Source: Chitinophaga chungangae (lineage in GTDB: Bacteria; Bacteroidota; Bacteroidia; Chitinophagales; Chitinophagaceae). From it: a stretch of 64,000 bases of DNA. Position 1 is the stretch's first letter. Every line of letters begins with the position of its first letter. The DNA is taken from the NCBI RefSeq assembly GCF_017742215.1, contig NZ_JAGHKP010000002.1, positions 186,001 through 250,000 on the forward strand, given 5' to 3'. Shown piece after piece: positions 61,335-64,000 of this stretch. The notes under the pieces were generated by a model. That model saw nothing but the letters and a program-made list of their open reading frames with translations, was not told the origin of the DNA and did no database searches. A program made the translations under genes and the position numbers.

Positions 61335-63458
61335 ATGAAGGCAAAAAATATTTCCCGCAACCTGATATCAGCGATTAGCATGACAATAGCAAGTACCGTA
61401 TCCGGACAGGCCCCGGCAGACAACAACCCGTTACTGCAACCGTACAGCACGAGTTTTAAAGTGCCGCCTTTTGCAGACATCCAACCCGCGCATTTCCTGC
61501 CGGCGTTCGAAGCAGGCATGCAGCAGCAACAGCAAAAAATAAAAGCGATCACCGCACAAAAAAGCACACCCACCTTCGACAATACGATCGCGGCGCTGGA
61601 GCAAAGCGGCAAACAATTGCAGCAGGCAGCCACCGTTTTTTTTAATCTCACCTCCGCCAATACCAATCCCGAGCTGGAAGCCCTCAGCCGCCAGATAGCG
61701 CCGCGCATGGCACAGCACAGCGATGATATTTATCTCAACCCCCAACTGTTCGCCCGCGTAAAAACCGTGTACGGCCAGCACACAAAGCTGAAACTCACGC
61801 CCGAACAAAACCGGCTGCTCGAAAAAACCTACAAGGCGTTCGTGCGCAGCGGCGCGCAGCTGAACGAAGCGCAGCAAACGCAGATGCGCAGCATCAATAA
61901 AGAACTGTCGCTGCTCACCGTAAAATTCGGGCAAAACCTGCTGGCCGAAACGAACGGGTTTGAGATGATCGTTGAGAAACAGGAGGACCTCGCCGGTCTT
62001 CCGCCCTCCGTGGTGGCCGCCGCGGCGGCATCCGCCAAAGAAGCGGGCAAAGAAGGCAAATGGCGCTTCACCCTGCACAACGCCAGTGTGATGCCGTTTC
62101 TCCAATACGCGCAAAACCGCGCCCTCCGTGAAAAAATGTATAAGGCCTACACCAATCGCTGCAACAACAACGACGCGCGCGATAACAAAGAGATCGTTTC
62201 AAACCTAGCCGCATTGCGTGCCGAAAAAGCAGCGTTGCTCGGCTATGCTTCGCATGCGGATTTCGTGCTCGAAGAAAACATGGCTAAAACGCCCGCCCAG
62301 GCCAACGAACTGCTGAACAAACTCTGGAACGCCGCATTGCCCGTCGCGAAAAACGAAGCCGCGGAAATGCAGAAAGTGATGGACAAAGAAGGCCGCAACG
62401 AACAGCTCGAAGCCTGGGACTGGTTCTATTACGCCGATAAAGTAAGAAAGGAAAAATATAATTACGACGCCGAAGAACTGCGACCTTACTTCAAACTGGA
62501 GAATGTGCGCGAAGGCATTTTCGCTACCGCGAAAAAGCTCTACGGCATTACGTTCACGCCGTTAAAAGACATTCCCGTATACCAGGAAGACGTGACCGCG
62601 TACGAAGTAAAAGAAGCCGACGGGCGGCACATCGGCGTGATCTATATGGACTTCTTCCCCCGCGCGTCCAAACGCGGCGGCGCGTGGATGACCTCTTACC
62701 GCAAACAGTCAGCCGAAAAAGGCGTACGCGTAGCGCCGGTAGTATCGATCGTATGCAACTTCAGCAAACCCACCGGCAACCAGCCTGCGCTGCTTACGCC
62801 GGACGAAGTGGAAACCTTCTTCCACGAATTCGGCCACGCGCTGCACGGGCTGTTATCCAACGTACATTACGAAACGCTTTCCGGCACCTCCGTTCCGCGC
62901 GATTTTGTGGAGCTGCCGTCGCAGATCATGGAGCACTGGGCATTTGAGCCGGAAGTGCTGAAAATGTACGCCAAACATTACGAAACTGGCGAACTGTTGC
63001 CCGATACACTGGTAAAGAAAATGAAGGAAGCAATGAAGTTCAACCAGGGTTTCGCCACGGTGGAATATCTCGCGGCCTCGCTGCTGGACATGAATTATCA
63101 TACGTTGCCGGCGGGCAATAAGGTAGACGCGACCGCTTTTGAAAAGCAGCAGATGGAGAAGCTGGGCCTCATCCCGCAGATCGCGCCGCGTTACAGAAGC
63201 ACTTATTTCCAGCATATTTTCGCCGGCGGTTATTCGGCCGGGTATTACAGTTACATCTGGTCTGAAGTGCTGGACAACGATGCGTTCGCCGCGTTCAAAG
63301 AAACCGGTAATATCTTCGATCCCGCCACCGCAAAATCTTTCCGCACCAATGTGCTCGAAAAAGGCGGCACAGCGGAGCCGATGGAGCTATACAAGGCATT
63401 CCGCCTGCGTGCGCCGGAGGTGAAATTTTTGCTGAAGAGCAGGGGGTTGGAGAATTGA
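61335..63458 (+). CDS. dcp: M3-family dipeptidyl carboxypeptidase
   Basis: 707 residues. A signal peptide (about 1-28, ending SGQ) indicates export, unlike cytosolic oligopeptidase A. The zinc site is HEFGH (His497, Glu498, His501), with the third ligand expected in LPSQIMEHW about 25 residues later. The helical N-terminal half and the AGGYSAGYYSYIWSEVLDNDAF block are characteristic of Dcp. It removes dipeptides from the C-terminus of peptides, here probably in the periplasm for nutrient use. Confidence 0.93.
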   Translation: MKAKNISRNLISAISMTIASTVSGQAPADNNPLLQPYSTSFKVPPFADIQPAHFLPAFEAGMQQQQQKIKAITAQKSTPTFDNTIAALEQSGKQLQQAATVFFNLTSANTNPELEALSRQIAPRMAQHSDDIYLNPQLFARVKTVYGQHTKLKLTPEQNRLLEKTYKAFVRSGAQLNEAQQTQMRSINKELSLLTVKFGQNLLAETNGFEMIVEKQEDLAGLPPSVVAAAAASAKEAGKEGKWRFTLHNASVMPFLQYAQNRALREKMYKAYTNRCNNNDARDNKEIVSNLAALRAEKAALLGYASHADFVLEENMAKTPAQANELLNKLWNAALPVAKNEAAEMQKVMDKEGRNEQLEAWDWFYYADKVRKEKYNYDAEELRPYFKLENVREGIFATAKKLYGITFTPLKDIPVYQEDVTAYEVKEADGRHIGVIYMDFFPRASKRGGAWMTSYRKQSAEKGVRVAPVVSIVCNFSKPTGNQPALLTPDEVETFFHEFGHALHGLLSNVHYETLSGTSVPRDFVELPSQIMEHWAFEPEVLKMYAKHYETGELLPDTLVKKMKEAMKFNQGFATVEYLAASLLDMNYHTLPAGNKVDATAFEKQQMEKLGLIPQIAPRYRSTYFQHIFAGGYSAGYYSYIWSEVLDNDAFAAFKETGNIFDPATAKSFRTNVLEKGGTAEPMELYKAFRLRAPEVKFLLKSRGLEN

Positions 63459-63558
63459 GTATTAAACCGGGTTAAGCCCATAACAGGAGAAGACAATTGC
63501 GCAATTTACTACGGTTGTGTTACGGTATCCCTACTAAAGCATTACGGAAGCAATGCTT

Positions 63559-64000
63559 TTACCTCGCCGTAAACGGCTCCATCAGCTCCACGCGCGTACC
63601 ATCTGCGTCATAGAGGTTCAGCAGCCAGCGGTTATTGCGGCCAATGCGCGGCGAAGGCACACTGCCGTTGCGGAAACGCAGGGCGTCCACCGCTTTTTGC
63701 ATGTCAGGCACCATCAGCGCGATGTGATGCGCGGAACCAAGCTGACGGCGGCTTGCCGGCGGTTTTACTAGCATGTATTCCAGGTAGTCGGTGCTTTCGG
63801 GCAGGCGCATGTTGATCCAGCTGGTAACGCTGTCTGTTGCGCCGCCGCGCCAGGTTTCCGTAAAACCGAGAATGGCCGCGTAGAACGAATCCGCCCGTAA
63901 AGGATCTGCGATCGTAAGGCCGGCGTGAAGGATGCGGTCTGAAATACCCGTACCGCTCGCCGGTTTGGCGGGCGGCAGCTGCACGAACAGGATCGTGTGG
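63559..64000 (-). CDS. VOC-family protein, C-terminal part (truncated by window edge)
   Basis: About 147 residues are visible, and the frame stays open to the right edge, so the start is outside. The visible part contains a vicinal-oxygen-chelate domain (ILHAGLTIADPLRADSFY, HHIALMVPDMQKAVDAL, LYDADGTRVELMEPF) with likely ligands His, His and Glu. The residues before it (ILFVQLPP) look like the end of another VOC-type module, so the full protein probably has two. Specific substrate unknown. Confidence 0.75.
   Translation of the reverse strand, partial: HTILFVQLPPAKPASGTGISDRILHAGLTIADPLRADSFYAAILGFTETWRGGATDSVTSWINMRLPESTDYLEYMLVKPPASRRQLGSAHHIALMVPDMQKAVDALRFRNGSVPSPRIGRNNRWLLNLYDADGTRVELMEPFTAR

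Overview
The window comes from a moderately GC-rich member of the Bacteroidota, most likely Chitinophagaceae (Chitinophaga-like). The evidence is a short SigA-type primary sigma factor without region 1.1, promoters of the form TTTG/TTG-N18-20-TAnnTTTG upstream of several genes, a type-B type IX secretion C-terminal domain, 7TMR-DISM histidine kinases, a two-component-regulator-propeller kinase, a START-like small protein and a YjgP/YjgQ permease. There is no phage, insertion sequence, CRISPR array or rRNA. Most of the window is chromosomal backbone, with a few accessory-looking modules.

Layout. 1-8.2 kb: a truncated AraC-type regulator, an orphan 7TMR-DISM kinase, a D-2-hydroxyacid dehydrogenase divergent from an aldo/keto reductase, and two sulfatases flanking a single-domain response regulator. 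8.4-19.2 kb (all +): a large secreted PKD/Ig-repeat protein with a T9SS sorting domain, a hybrid kinase, a CPH-type copper P-type ATPase, an SMP-30-like propeller and a propeller/LytS-type kinase. 19.2-24.3 kb (all -): a tight four-gene operon, HD-PycTM fusion, ppk1, hotdog protein and beta-CASP nuclease. 24.4-28.9 kb: a lipoprotein coupled to a metallophosphatase/unknown/Omp85-like fusion. 28.9-33.6 kb: a GAF protein, a DUF3267-type membrane protein, lysA and an S4 protein. 33.7-35.7 kb: a DoxX-like protein and a cation/proton antiporter. 35.7-43.7 kb (all -): housekeeping genes for a lytic transglycosylase, gatA, tatA, rplS, trmD, rimM, rpsP, ffh and sigA. 44.1-47.5 kb: START protein, an unknown, a YjgP/YjgQ permease and an exported superoxide dismutase. 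48.1-53.7 kb (all +): a five-gene operon of a ThiF/E1-like enzyme, an acyltransferase-like protein, a 7TMR-DISM kinase, a REC-kinase and a REC protein. 53.7-57.3 kb (all -): an OmpR-type regulator, its kinase and a DegP protease. 57.5-64 kb: tRNA-Ala(GGC), an SH3-ComEC-type MBL protein, two lipoproteins, an M3 peptidase and a truncated VOC protein.

Two modules look least described. The first is the polyphosphate kinase operon, whose first gene fuses an HD phosphohydrolase to the transmembrane effector domain known from Pycsar anti-phage systems and whose last gene is a predicted RNase; no cyclase accompanies it. The second is the E1-acyltransferase-kinase operon, which could couple production of a small molecule to its sensing. 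Both functional readings are inferences from domain content and gene spacing. Smaller leads are an 11-bp-spaced direct repeat upstream of degP that fits an OmpR-type binding site, a GC-rich structured island in the 630-base gap before the E1 operon, and the three-part phosphatase/Omp85 fusion.
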